From: Couchioplanes caeruleus
GTDB lineage: Bacteria > Actinomycetota > Actinomycetes > Mycobacteriales > Micromonosporaceae
DNA length: 64,000 bases
Assembly: GCF_003751945.1 (NCBI RefSeq)
Contig: NZ_RJKL01000001.1
Coordinates: forward strand, 3,224,001-3,288,000
Reading direction: 5' to 3'
Shown here: positions 55,601 to 64,000 of the stretch, piece after piece
How the letters are laid out: each line of letters opens with the position of its first letter
How positions within the stretch are numbered: the stretch's first letter is position 1
Program-made: the position numbers and the translations under genes
The notes under the pieces: generated by a model
What the model saw: the letters and a program-made list of their open reading frames with translations, nothing else
The model's database searches: none
Told to the model about the DNA's origin: nothing

Positions 55601-56973
55601 CCCTGGTCGTCCCGGGCGCGAAGCAGCGGGCGGCACACGGCACGGCACCGCAACGACCCATCTCACTGCCGGCGTGGCCGGTCGCGAGCGTGCTCGCGCT
55701 CTATCCCCTGTGGTGGGCGCTGGGCCTCGGCGTCCTGATCTTCCCGATCATGGCCGTGCCGATGCTGGTCCTCCTGCTGCGGCGCCGGGCCGCCGGGCGC
55801 CCGCTGCGGCTGCCGCCCGGGTTCGGCTGGTGGGCGCTGTTCCTCGCGGCCGTCGTCATCAGCATCGCCGCGCTCGGCGCCGACCCGGCCGGGACGGTGG
55901 TCGAGCACGCGAGCGACCGCCTGGTCGCAGTCCTCTACCGGCTCTGCATGTACGCGTCCCTGACCATCCTGCTCGTCTACACCGGCAACCTCACCGAGGA
56001 GGAGCTGCCCCGCCGTCGCCTGGCGAAGCTGCTCGGCTGGCTCTTCGTGGTGACGGTGGCCGGGGGCCTGCTGGGCATGGTCGCAGGCCGGTTCGAGTTC
56101 ACCTCGCCGGTGGAGTGGTTGCTGCCGGGCGGCATACGCAGCAAGGGATTCGTGCAGTCGCTGGTGCACCCGTACGCGGCGCAGATCATGGACCTGGTCG
56201 GCGGCGAGAAGCCTCGCCCGGCCGCGCCCTGGGGTTACACCAACACCTGGGGCAACAACTTCTGCCTCCTGATGGGCTGGCTGGTGGTGGCCGCCTGGGC
56301 GACCCGCCGTACCCGGGACAAGGTGCTCGCGGTGCTGTGCCTCGCCGTCGCGATCGTGCCCGCGGTCGTCTCCCTCAACCGCGGGCTGTGGATCGGCATC
56401 GGGGTCGTCGTCTGCTACGTGGCGGCCCGCTACGTGCTGATGGGTCGTTTGTGGATCATCGGCGCGGTCGTGCTGGCCGCCGCCGGGCTCGTCCTCGCCC
56501 TGCTGGCCACCCCGCTGGGCGACGTGGTCGACGCGCGGCTGGACAACGGCAAGTCCAACGGCGTGCGCTCGTTCCTCATCGACCGGGCCATGGACGGGTT
56601 CGTGGACTCGCCGGTCGTGGGCTACGGCTCGACCCGCAACACGATCGGCGGCCGCAATTCGATCGCCGTCGGCGAGAGTTCGGAGTGCGAGCGCTGCGGC
56701 AACTTCACCGTCGGCGGCAACGGCCAGCTCTGGCAGCTCATGTACGCCCACGGCACCGTCGGCACCGTCGCCTACCTGACCTTCTTCGGGTTCGGCCTGT
56801 GGCGCTTCCGGCGGGACCGCACGCCGATCGGGATCGCCGGCAGCGCCGCCATCGTGAGCTCGTTCGCGGCGATGCTCTGGTACAACGCGATCCCCACCCC
56901 CCTGGCGTTCATGTTCCTGGCCTACGCGCTGCTCTGGCGCAACCACATCGAGGGGGACGCACATGCCCGTTAA
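55597..56973 (+). CDS. O-antigen ligase/polymerase-like membrane protein
   Basis: The 458-residue protein has about ten to twelve membrane spans and a large extracytoplasmic loop (about 315-395, with GYGSTRNTIGGRNS and CERCGNFTVGGNGQLW). This pattern fits the Wzy/WaaL O-antigen polymerase-ligase superfamily. The SLNRGLWIGI motif near 255-264 is typical. It likely polymerises or ligates the repeat unit outside the membrane. It is coupled to the Wzz-like gene upstream and overlaps the next gene by 11 bases. Confidence 0.82.
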   Translation: MTLVVPGAKQRAAHGTAPQRPISLPAWPVASVLALYPLWWALGLGVLIFPIMAVPMLVLLLRRRAAGRPLRLPPGFGWWALFLAAVVISIAALGADPAGTVVEHASDRLVAVLYRLCMYASLTILLVYTGNLTEEELPRRRLAKLLGWLFVVTVAGGLLGMVAGRFEFTSPVEWLLPGGIRSKGFVQSLVHPYAAQIMDLVGGEKPRPAAPWGYTNTWGNNFCLLMGWLVVAAWATRRTRDKVLAVLCLAVAIVPAVVSLNRGLWIGIGVVVCYVAARYVLMGRLWIIGAVVLAAAGLVLALLATPLGDVVDARLDNGKSNGVRSFLIDRAMDGFVDSPVVGYGSTRNTIGGRNSIAVGESSECERCGNFTVGGNGQLWQLMYAHGTVGTVAYLTFFGFGLWRFRRDRTPIGIAGSAAIVSSFAAMLWYNAIPTPLAFMFLAYALLWRNHIEGDAHAR

Positions 56974-58189
56974 GACCGCGCCGGCCGAGCTGACCGCCGG
57001 CGACTCGGCGCTGCGCGCGCAGTACCTGGCCGAGGTGCTCGCTCTCCTCTACCCGGCGCCCTGCTCCACCGACGACCGGCGCGGCGAGCCGATCGCCGAG
57101 TACCTCGTCGTCCCGGACGCCCGGCGGCCCCGGCTGCTGGTGCCGACCACGTCCCGCCGGGTCGCCGCCGCCGCCGTCCGCCGCTATGCCGAGCCGCAGT
57201 CCCGCGCCGCCCGGCTCAAGCGCGACGCGGTGGTGGCCGCCGTGCGTACCGGCGCCTCCAGCGTGCTGCTGCGCGACCGGGTGCGGGTCACCGGGCCGGC
57301 GCGGGAGAGCATCGACGGCTACCTGCGCGAGGCGCTGGGCCGGGACCTTTCGATGAGCATCCACATCGGACCGGCTCGGGCCAATCGCAAGCCGGTGCTG
57401 CAGCTCATCAGCCCCGACGGCGAGACCTTCGGCTTCGGCAAGCTCGGCACCGGACCGCTGACCCAGCGCCTGGTGCGGGCCGAGACCGCCGCGCTGACCG
57501 CGCTCGGCACGGTGGGGCTGTCCAAGCTCACCGTGCCCCGGGTGCTGCATGCCGGGCAGTGGCGCGGCTCCCAGGTGCTGATCCAGTCGGCTCTGCCGGT
57601 GTGGCTTCCGCGGGCACCGCTGACCCCGCGCCGGCTCACCGCGGCGATGTACGAGATCGCCGGGTGCTGCGGGTACACCAACGGCACGCTGGTCGGCAGC
57701 GCCTACTGGGCCGAGCTGCGCGGTCGCCTCGCGGCGGTGGCCGACCGCTCCGAGGGAGTCGAGCTGGCCGCGGCCGCGGAGCTGCTCGCGGCGCACGCCG
57801 GAGACTCCGTGCTGCGCTACGGCTCCTGGCACGGCGACTGGGCGCCGTGGAACATGGCGAATCTCGCCGACGCGCTGCTGGTCTGGGACTGGGAGCGGTT
57901 CACCAAGGGCGTGCCGGTCGGCTTCGACGCCATCCACTACGAGTTGCAGCGCCGGATCCAGTCCAGCGGGGACGCGGAAGGCGCGGTGGAGACCACCGTA
58001 CGCCGCGCCGGTGAGCTCCTCCATCCGTTCCGGGTCGCGCCGGAGGCCCGGGAGCTGACCGCCCTGCTCTACCTCGTCGACCTCGCCGCTCGTTATCTGG
58101 CCGACCGGCAGGCCGAGGCGGGCGCCCGCCTCGGCGTGCTGGGGACGTGGCTGCTGCCCGTACTGATTCGAAGGGTGGAGAAGCTCTGA
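56963..58189 (+). CDS. Kinase-fold protein (aminoglycoside-phosphotransferase-like)
   Basis: The 408-residue protein has a weak N-terminal lobe and a clear catalytic loop, HGDWAPWNMA near 289-298, followed by VWDWERF near 308-314. These match the HGDxxPxN and D-x-D motifs of APH/ChoK-like kinases. The substrate in a polysaccharide locus may be a sugar or a lipid-linked sugar. No signal peptide or membrane span is seen. It is coupled to both neighbours (11-base overlap before, TGATG after). No precise family could be named. Confidence 0.7.
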   Translation: MPVKTAPAELTAGDSALRAQYLAEVLALLYPAPCSTDDRRGEPIAEYLVVPDARRPRLLVPTTSRRVAAAAVRRYAEPQSRAARLKRDAVVAAVRTGASSVLLRDRVRVTGPARESIDGYLREALGRDLSMSIHIGPARANRKPVLQLISPDGETFGFGKLGTGPLTQRLVRAETAALTALGTVGLSKLTVPRVLHAGQWRGSQVLIQSALPVWLPRAPLTPRRLTAAMYEIAGCCGYTNGTLVGSAYWAELRGRLAAVADRSEGVELAAAAELLAAHAGDSVLRYGSWHGDWAPWNMANLADALLVWDWERFTKGVPVGFDAIHYELQRRIQSSGDAEGAVETTVRRAGELLHPFRVAPEARELTALLYLVDLAARYLADRQAEAGARLGVLGTWLLPVLIRRVEKL

Positions 58190-59067
58190 TGGATGTCCGC
58201 AAGGTTCCGTCGCCCGTCAAGCGGGTCGTGCACCTCGGTTCGCGCTCGTACGGCAGGCTGACCGCGCCCCGCCGGATGACGCCGTCGTTCCTCATCTGCG
58301 GCGGGCAGCGCTGCGGCACCACCTCGCTCTACCGGGCGCTCGCCGCGCATCCGGCGGTGCTCAAGGCGGTGCTGCACAAGGGCGTGCACTACTTCGACGT
58401 GTCGTACGAGCGCGGCATGTCCTGGTACAAGGCGCACTTCCCCACGCAGCGGCAGGCCGACAAGGTCTACGACACGTACGGGGTCCCCGCGCAGACGTTC
58501 GAGTCGAGCCCCTACTACATGTACCACCCGCAGGCCGCCGCACGGATCGCCGCCGACCTGCCCGGCACGAAGCTCGTGGTGCTGGTCCGCGACCCGGTGG
58601 AACGGGCGTACTCGCAGCACCACCACGAGGTGGCGCGGGGCTTCGAGAACGAGCGCAACTTCGGCAACGCCCTTGCTCTGGAGCCCGCCCGGCTGCACCG
58701 CCAGGAGGAGCGGCTCGCGGCGGATCCGGCCTACTACTCGTTCGCGCATCAGCACCAGGCCTACCGCGCCCGTGGCGAGTATGCCCGCTACCTGAGCGTC
58801 ATGGCGCAGCACGTCGGCCGGGAACGCATCCACGTGGTGGAGAGCGAGCGGTTCTTCCGCGAGCCCGAACAGGTCTACGACGAGGTGTGCGCGTTCCTCG
58901 GCCTGCCGATCAACCTCGGCCATCCGCCCTTCGAGCGGCACAACGCCCGGCCTCGACAGTCCGACATGGACCCCGGCATCCGCCGGGAGCTGTCGAGCCA
59001 CTACGCCTCGCACGACGAGGCCCTGATGACGTGGCTGAGTCGCGTACCCATCTGGCGTTCCTCATGA
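58189..59067 (+). CDS. Sulfotransferase
   Basis: The 292-residue protein is a PAPS-dependent sulfotransferase. The 5' phosphosulfate loop is ICGGQRCGTTSLYRAL near 36-51 and the 3' phosphate-binding block is LVVLVRDPVERAYSQHHHE near 127-145. It belongs to the carbohydrate (heparan/chondroitin-type) sulfotransferase group by its general layout. The ATG overlaps the preceding stop (TGATG). It likely sulfates a sugar of the exported polymer in the cytosol, with PAPS from the enzyme at 52223. Confidence 0.9.
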   Translation: MDVRKVPSPVKRVVHLGSRSYGRLTAPRRMTPSFLICGGQRCGTTSLYRALAAHPAVLKAVLHKGVHYFDVSYERGMSWYKAHFPTQRQADKVYDTYGVPAQTFESSPYYMYHPQAAARIAADLPGTKLVVLVRDPVERAYSQHHHEVARGFENERNFGNALALEPARLHRQEERLAADPAYYSFAHQHQAYRARGEYARYLSVMAQHVGRERIHVVESERFFREPEQVYDEVCAFLGLPINLGHPPFERHNARPRQSDMDPGIRRELSSHYASHDEALMTWLSRVPIWRSS

Positions 59068-60626
59068 CCGTCGTCGCCACCGAGGCTCCACCGGAGCGGG
59101 GTACGCGGGGGGCCGCCCGCGGTGGCCTGGCGAACATGGCGGGTTCGGCGCTGGCTGGCGGCACCGGAGTCGTGGTCACCTGGATCGTCGCGCGGGGCCT
59201 CGGCGCCGAGCAGGCCGGCGCCTTCTTCGCGGCCACCGCGGCGTTCGTCCTCGTCGGCGGGTGCGCGAAGCTCGGCACCCAGACCGGCCTGGTGTACTGG
59301 CCCGCGCGGCTGCGGGCCACCGGGCGTGAGCATCTGCTCGGCGCCTGCCTGCGGACCGGCCTGACGCCGGTGCTCGTGCTGGCGACCCTGCTGGGCGCCG
59401 CGATGTGGATCGCGGCGCCCTCCATCGCGCACCTGACCGCCGCCGGATCGCCGCACGTGGTCGCCGAGCACATCGCCGGGCTGCGGATCCTCGCGCTGTT
59501 CCTGCCCCTGCAGGCCCTGACCGACACGCTGCTGACGGCCACCCGCGGCTACAAGGCCATGCGCCCGACCGTGACCCTCGACCGCGTCCTGCGCAGCGCG
59601 CTGCAGTTGCTGTGCGTCGGCGCGGCCGGAGTGGCCACGCTCTGGGTCGGCGTCACGCTGCCCGCGTTCGCCCTGGCATGGGCGGTACCGTACCTGCCGG
59701 TGACGGTCCTGGCGGCCGTGGCGTTGCGCAGGATCTACCTGACCGGCAAGCCGGCGCGCTTCCGCAGCCGGCGCAGCGAGCGCCTCGACCTGCGCCGCGA
59801 CTTCTGGCGCTTCACCGGGCCACGCGCGCTGGCCAGCGTCGCCCAACTCGCCCTGCAACGCGTCGACGTGTTGCTGGTGGCGGCGCTCGCCGGACTGGCG
59901 CCGGCCGCGGTCTACGCGGTCGCCGGGCGCTTCGTCGTCCTGATCCAGTTCGCCAACCAGGGCATCTCCCAGTCGGTGCAGCCGCGGCTCGCGGAGGCGC
60001 TGGCGGTCGGCGACCGGCGGACCGCGAACCACCTGTACCAGACGGCGACCGGCTGGCTCGTGCTCGTCACCTGGCCGATCAACCTGATGGTGATCCTCCT
60101 GGCCCCGGTCTACCTCGGACTGTTCGGCCCGGGGTACCGCTCGGGCACACCGGTGGTCGTGGTGCTGGCCTGCGCGATGCTCTTCGCCACCGGCTGCGGC
60201 ATGGTCGACATGGTGCTCGCCATGGCCGGACGCACCTCGTGGAACCTCGCCAACGTCCTGGTCGCCCTGGTCGTGACGGTCGGCCTGGACGTGCTCCTGA
60301 TTCCCCGGTACGGCGCGCTGGGCGCCGCGATCGGGCTGGCCTGCGCGCTCATGGCGAACAACCTGCTGCCGCTCGTTCAGGTCGGCCGGGCCGCGCGGCT
60401 GCACCCGTTCGGCCGCGGCACGCTCGCCGCCGCCGCCCTGTCGGTGGCGTGCTTCGGCGTGCTCCCGAGAGCGGTGCTCGCGGTGGCCGGCTCCGGTCCG
60501 GCCGCCCTGGCGCTCGCGTCCGGGCTCGCCGTGGCCGCGTTCGGCGCCGGCGCGTGGCTGCTGCGCGGCCGGCTCGCCCTCGGGGCCTTCAATCCCCGCC
60601 AACTCTCGTCAAGGAGGACCGATTGA
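59064..60626 (+). CDS. Polysaccharide flippase (Wzx/MATE-like)
   Basis: The 520-residue protein has about 12-14 membrane spans and is of the MOP flippase superfamily, similar to RfbX/Wzx. Features include LGAEQAGAFFAATAAFVLVG near the start, FANQGISQSVQPRLAEAL in the middle and LIPRYGALGAAIGLA near the C-terminus. It likely moves the lipid-linked unit across the membrane. The ATG overlaps the sulfotransferase stop by four bases, and its stop overlaps the next TTG start by four. Confidence 0.9.
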   Translation: MTVVATEAPPERGTRGAARGGLANMAGSALAGGTGVVVTWIVARGLGAEQAGAFFAATAAFVLVGGCAKLGTQTGLVYWPARLRATGREHLLGACLRTGLTPVLVLATLLGAAMWIAAPSIAHLTAAGSPHVVAEHIAGLRILALFLPLQALTDTLLTATRGYKAMRPTVTLDRVLRSALQLLCVGAAGVATLWVGVTLPAFALAWAVPYLPVTVLAAVALRRIYLTGKPARFRSRRSERLDLRRDFWRFTGPRALASVAQLALQRVDVLLVAALAGLAPAAVYAVAGRFVVLIQFANQGISQSVQPRLAEALAVGDRRTANHLYQTATGWLVLVTWPINLMVILLAPVYLGLFGPGYRSGTPVVVVLACAMLFATGCGMVDMVLAMAGRTSWNLANVLVALVVTVGLDVLLIPRYGALGAAIGLACALMANNLLPLVQVGRAARLHPFGRGTLAAAALSVACFGVLPRAVLAVAGSGPAALALASGLAVAAFGAGAWLLRGRLALGAFNPRQLSSRRTD

Positions 60627-61354
60627 CCACCGACTACACCAAGGTGTTCCAGGACGCGGACGCAGTCGACAAGTACGAGCACGTGACGTACGCGCCGGAC
60701 AGCTACGCCTCGCAGATCAACGAGCGGCAGCAGGCGTACCTGCGCAAGCTCGTGCAGCGGGAGTTCGGCGCGAAGCTGCCCGTCCAGCATGACTTCGCCT
60801 GCGGGACCGGCCGCGCCATCCGGACCCTGCACGGCCTGGTCCGCGAGGCGCACGGCTACGACACCTCGGCCGAGATGATGGCCAAGGCCGAGGAGGTCGG
60901 CTCGCGGGCGCGGTGGCACCAGATCCCCCCGGACGGCCCGGTGCCGAACCCGGTGCCGGCCGGGCACCCGGCGATCGTCACCATGTTCCGGCTGTTGCTC
61001 AACGTCGACGAGGCGGTCCGCGACCGGGCCGTCGCCTTCGCCGCGAAGGCGCTGCCGACGCCGGACGCCGGGCTGCTCGTGGTGGAGAACCACGGCAACG
61101 CCGGTTCGCTGCGCCACCTGCGGGCCCGGCGGCACTCCGGTGAGCGCTGGTTCGCCGAGCTTTCCCATGCCGAGGTCGAGCGGCTGCTGGACCGGCACGG
61201 CTTCGAGATCGCCGAGCGGCGCGGCTTCTCCATGCTCACCGAGTCGCTGAACGGCAATCCGCTGGCCCGGGCCGCCGACGCGGCGGCGCGCGCGCTGCCC
61301 GGCACGGACGGGTTCGCGGTCAACGTGCTCTACGTGGCGCGCCGGAAGAAGTAA
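60623..61354 (+). CDS. SAM-dependent methyltransferase
   Basis: The 243-residue protein is a class I methyltransferase with HDFACGTGRAIRTLHGL near 53-69 as the SAM-binding motif and VREAHGYDTSAEMM as motif II. The start is a TTG, supported by a perfect AAGGAGG at 60611-60617. It may methylate a sugar in the polymer. It is coupled to the flippase upstream and to the GH26-like gene downstream (TAATG). Confidence 0.87.
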   Translation: MTTDYTKVFQDADAVDKYEHVTYAPDSYASQINERQQAYLRKLVQREFGAKLPVQHDFACGTGRAIRTLHGLVREAHGYDTSAEMMAKAEEVGSRARWHQIPPDGPVPNPVPAGHPAIVTMFRLLLNVDEAVRDRAVAFAAKALPTPDAGLLVVENHGNAGSLRHLRARRHSGERWFAELSHAEVERLLDRHGFEIAERRGFSMLTESLNGNPLARAADAAARALPGTDGFAVNVLYVARRKK

Positions 61355-62358
61355 TGGCCGCACGCCGCGCTGCCGCCCTGCTGGGGCTGATCGTGCTCGT
61401 GCTCGCCGGCTGCACCTCGCACCGGCGGGCCGAGCCCGCTCCGACGCCGTCGCCCGATCTGACGAGCCCGCCGCCCGCGGTCGCGGTGAACCCGGGGCCG
61501 TTCGAGGCGGGACCGTTCGAGGCGCCGTCGTCCGGCGCGTACCTGGGCGCGTGGATCAAGCCGGAGGCGCTGACCCATGCGGGCCGGGTGGAGGCCGTGG
61601 ACGGCCTCGAACGCAACCTCGGCCGGCGGCTGGACATCGTCAACACGTACCGCCGCTTCGAGCAGCTCGTCGGCACCGAGTCGGACGCGGAGTTCCTGGC
61701 CCAGGACGCCACGCTGATGGTGAGCTGGGCGACCGGCGACAACCGCTCGATCGTCGCGGGCGAGCACGACCGGCTGATCCGCCAGCAGGCCCGCGCGATC
61801 CGCAAGGTGCGCAAGCCGCTGCTGCTGCGGATCCGCTGGGAGATGGACCGGCCCAACCTGCGGGCCACGATGTGGTCCGGCGAGGATTACATCGCCGCGT
61901 ACAAACACATCCGGGAGATCTTCGCGCAGGAGCGTACGAAGAACGTCTCGTGGGTCTGGTGCCCGACGGCGGAGGGCTTCATCCGCGGCGACGCGCCGGC
62001 CTTCTACCCCGGCGACGACCACGTCGACTGGACCTGCGTGGACGTGTACGCCGGCAACCTCTTCCAACCGATAGGCCGGCTCATGGGCCCGTTCCTGCAG
62101 TGGGCCGCCCAGCGCCCCAAGCCGATCGTCATCGGCGAGTTCGGCGTGGCGAAGGCCTGGGGACCGGACGGGCGGGCGGCCTGGCTGCGCGACGCCCAGC
62201 GCACCTTCAAGGCCAACCCGCAGATCAAGGCGGTCGTGTACTTCGAGAGCGATCCCGAGGGCAACGGGCCGAACCAGCAGTTCCAGCTCACCGGGGACCG
62301 GCCCGCCTTCCAGGCCTTCGCCCGGCTGACGAAGGACCCCTACTTCAATCCGGAGTGA
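61354..62358 (+). CDS. GH26-like lipoprotein
   Basis: The 334-residue product has a lipoprotein signal with lipobox LAGC (Cys20), a Pro-rich linker and a hydrolase domain. The acid/base is Glu163 in RIRWEMDRPN and the nucleophile Glu262 in IGEFGVAKAWG. It is a paralogue of the protein at 50778, more compact and anchored through lipid. It likely trims or releases the exported glycan. The ATG overlaps the methyltransferase stop by one base. Its 3' end overlaps the convergent WecG-like gene by 14 bases. Confidence 0.85.
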   Translation: MAARRAAALLGLIVLVLAGCTSHRRAEPAPTPSPDLTSPPPAVAVNPGPFEAGPFEAPSSGAYLGAWIKPEALTHAGRVEAVDGLERNLGRRLDIVNTYRRFEQLVGTESDAEFLAQDATLMVSWATGDNRSIVAGEHDRLIRQQARAIRKVRKPLLLRIRWEMDRPNLRATMWSGEDYIAAYKHIREIFAQERTKNVSWVWCPTAEGFIRGDAPAFYPGDDHVDWTCVDVYAGNLFQPIGRLMGPFLQWAAQRPKPIVIGEFGVAKAWGPDGRAAWLRDAQRTFKANPQIKAVVYFESDPEGNGPNQQFQLTGDRPAFQAFARLTKDPYFNPE

Positions 62359-63142
62359 CCTGCGCGCGCCGGCTCGCCTGGGCCAGCAGCCGGAGCGCGT
62401 ACGGGGCGTCGTGCTTGAGGTATCTCCCGGCCAGCCGGCGCGGCTCGGTGCCGATCCGGTGCGCCCATTCCAGGCCGGTGCGCTGCATCCAGCGCGGCGC
62501 CCGTTCCACGTCGCCGGCCACGAAGTTGACCGCCGCGCCGCAGCCCACGAACCAGGCACGGGGCATGGTCTCCCGCAGCCGGGTGACGACCTCCTCCTGC
62601 TTGGGGAAGCCTAGGCCGACGAAGACCAGGTCGGGTTCGGCGCCGGCGATCTTGGCGCACACGTCCGCATATGCCTGCTCGTCGGACTCGAAGCCGAAGG
62701 GTGGGCAGAGCGTGCCCGCGACGCGCAGGCCCGCGCATTCGGCGGCGAGCCGGTCCGCAGCCCGGGTGGCGCCGTCCGGAACGCCGTCGTTCTCCGGCCG
62801 CCCGCCGACGACGAAGACGGACCGGCGGTCGTGCCCGAGGCCGCGCGACAGCGACCAGATGAGGCTGCTGCCGGCGACCCGTTCGGGCAGCGGCGTGCCG
62901 CTCAGCTTGCTGGCCCAGACGAGCGGCATGCCGTCGGCGACGATGAGGTCGGCGTCGTCGAGGTAGCCGCGGACCCGGTCGTCCACCCGCGACTGCCGCA
63001 GGATGTCGACGTTGGGAGTGACGATGCGGCCGCCGCGGCCGGCCGCGATCGCCTCGCGGACCACGGCGACCACCTCGCCCTCGGTCATCGGGTCGAAACC
63101 GGTTCCGTCGAGCTGGACACGGTCGAAAGCGTCGATTGACAA
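62345..63142 (-). CDS. WecG/TagA/CpsF-family glycosyltransferase
   Basis: The 265-residue protein carries the family's TPNVDILRQS, DADLIVADGMPLVWAS and VFVGLGFPKQEEVV motifs. Members transfer a sugar (often N-acetylmannosamine) to a lipid-linked acceptor in capsule or teichoic-acid synthesis. The start is a TTG at 63142 with AAGGAGG seven bases upstream. It is divergent from the second sulfotransferase; a 10-bp palindrome lies between them. Confidence 0.9.
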   Translation of the reverse strand: MSIDAFDRVQLDGTGFDPMTEGEVVAVVREAIAAGRGGRIVTPNVDILRQSRVDDRVRGYLDDADLIVADGMPLVWASKLSGTPLPERVAGSSLIWSLSRGLGHDRRSVFVVGGRPENDGVPDGATRAADRLAAECAGLRVAGTLCPPFGFESDEQAYADVCAKIAGAEPDLVFVGLGFPKQEEVVTRLRETMPRAWFVGCGAAVNFVAGDVERAPRWMQRTGLEWAHRIGTEPRRLAGRYLKHDAPYALRLLAQASRRAQVTPD

Positions 63143-63164
63143 CGCAACGCCTCCTTCAGGCTTG

Positions 63165-63194
63165 TTCGCTCGTTATAGGAGCGAAACGAGCGAA
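63165..63194. promoter_or_regulatory. Palindrome between the WecG-like and sulfotransferase genes
   Basis: TTCGCTCGTT at 63165-63174 and AACGAGCGAA at 63185-63194 are perfect inverted arms with a 10-base spacer, so the half-sites are 20 bases apart centre to centre, two helical turns. It lies in the 63-base gap between divergent starts, over the likely promoter of the sulfotransferase (TATAGG near 63174). Confidence 0.75.
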
Positions 63195-63205
63195 GGCGGT
63201 CAGAA

Positions 63206-64000
63206 GTGGCACACGTCGTCTATCTGGGCGGATTAGGACGAAGCGGCACGACGCTCGTGGAGCGCCTCCTCGGCGAGCTGCCCTCGGTGTGCACGCTGGG
63301 CGAGATCGTCCACCTCTGGCAGCGCGACATTCGGGACAACGAGCGGTGCGGCTGCGGTGCCCGGTTTGCGGCCTGCACCTTCTGGAAGCGGGTCGGCGAG
63401 CGTGCGTACGGCGGATGGCACAATGTGGACGTCGACCGCGTGCACGCGCTGCGCGACACGGTCGAGCGCACCCGCTTCATCCCTCGCCTCGCCGCCACCC
63501 ACCTGCCCCCGGCGCAGCTCGCCGACGTCCGCGAGTACGCAACCTTCTACTCCCGCGTGTACGCGGCCGCGGCCGAGGTCTCCGGCGCGTCGGTGGTCGT
63601 CGACTCGTCCAAGCACAGCGCACTGGCCCACGTGCTGCGCTGGGCGGACGACGTGGACCTGCGGGTCGTGCACGTGGTGCGGGACGCCCGCGGGGTCGCG
63701 TACTCCTGGACCAAGACCGTCACCCGGCCGGAGACCGACGGCGGCGACGAGATGACCCGCTACTCCCCCGGACGCTCCGCCCTGCTCTGGAACGCGCACA
63801 ACGCGGCCTTCGGGCTGCTCGCCCGCCGCGGGGTGCCGGTCCGGCGGATCCGCTACGAACAGTTCCTCACCGATCCCCGGGCGGCGCTGCGCGACCTGGC
63901 CGCCTACGCCGGCGTTCCGGTCGCCGAGGCCGACCTCGGCTTCCTCGGCGACGGGTACGCGGACCTGGGGGTCAGCCACAGCGCCGCCGGCAACCCGATG
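63206..64000 (+). CDS. Second sulfotransferase, 3' end beyond the window, with a TTA codon
   Basis: The reading frame from the GTG at 63206 runs to the window end with no stop, 265 codons. VVYLGGLGRSGTTLVERLLG near 4-23 is the PAPS 5' loop; VVVDSSKHSALAHVLRWA and LRVVHVVRDARGVAYSW follow as the 3' phosphate block. NERCGCGARFAAC near 45-57 carries three cysteines. Codon 10 is TTA (63233-63235), the only in-frame TTA I found in the genes of this window, so full expression may need the UAA-anticodon tRNA. GAAGGCGG precedes the GTG. It diverges from the WecG-like gene. Confidence 0.88.
   Translation, partial: MAHVVYLGGLGRSGTTLVERLLGELPSVCTLGEIVHLWQRDIRDNERCGCGARFAACTFWKRVGERAYGGWHNVDVDRVHALRDTVERTRFIPRLAATHLPPAQLADVREYATFYSRVYAAAAEVSGASVVVDSSKHSALAHVLRWADDVDLRVVHVVRDARGVAYSWTKTVTRPETDGGDEMTRYSPGRSALLWNAHNAAFGLLARRGVPVRRIRYEQFLTDPRAALRDLAAYAGVPVAEADLGFLGDGYADLGVSHSAAGNPM

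Overview
The window comes from a high-GC actinomycete, most likely Micromonosporaceae (Actinoplanes-like). The reasons are the strong G/C bias at third codon positions, many GTG and TTG starts, 1- to 4-base stop/start overlaps inside operons, the actinobacterial gene order mfd - SurA-like lipoprotein - mazG - eno - ftsB/divIC - DUF501 - ppx, and a class II tRNA-Leu with anticodon UAA (the bldA-type tRNA). No insertion sequence, prophage or CRISPR array was seen. Taxonomy and functions are inferred from motifs alone; no database search was run.

Layout. Bases 1-9000 are chromosomal housekeeping: the 5' end of a cystathionine beta-synthase/cysteine synthase-like gene, a DUF1232 protein, two tandem SGNH hydrolases, a thiolase, a Bax1-I protein, the tRNA, a multicopper oxidase that seems to lack a middle domain, and a type II NADH dehydrogenase. 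Bases 9000-15900 hold a MoxR/DUF58/DUF4129 membrane operon, a family 5 uracil-DNA glycosylase, and a PadR regulator with its target membrane gene and a clear 19-bp operator. Bases 15900-28620 are the core cell-division/glycolysis/repair block from ppx back to mfd. A HypX-like CO-synthesis fusion protein stands alone at 28812-30599.

Bases 30892-35806 are a translationally coupled cslA-glxA-cslZ set: a family 2 glycan synthase, a copper-radical oxidase and a GH6 glucanase. In Streptomyces this set makes a cellulose-like glycan at hyphal tips. It is followed by an LPXTG surface protein, an XRE/TPR regulator, a broken secreted-protein gene, ppc, an ECF sigma/anti-sigma pair and a four-gene ABC-2 export operon. 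Bases 48999-50591 carry small unassigned genes, one of which looks like a divergent sigma factor.

Bases 50778-64000 look like one surface-polysaccharide locus with a sulfation theme: two GH26-type hydrolases, a PAPS synthase whose ATP-sulfurylase half has lost its motifs, a Wzz/BY-kinase-like protein with no intact ATPase motifs, an O-antigen-ligase/polymerase-like protein, a kinase-fold protein, a sulfotransferase, a flippase, a methyltransferase, a WecG/TagA-type glycosyltransferase, and a second sulfotransferase cut off by the window end. That last gene carries the only in-frame TTA codon I found in the window, at codon 10, so it may depend on the bldA-type tRNA encoded 57 kb away. The sulfated exopolysaccharide pathway and its possible developmental control are the best candidate for an undescribed system here.
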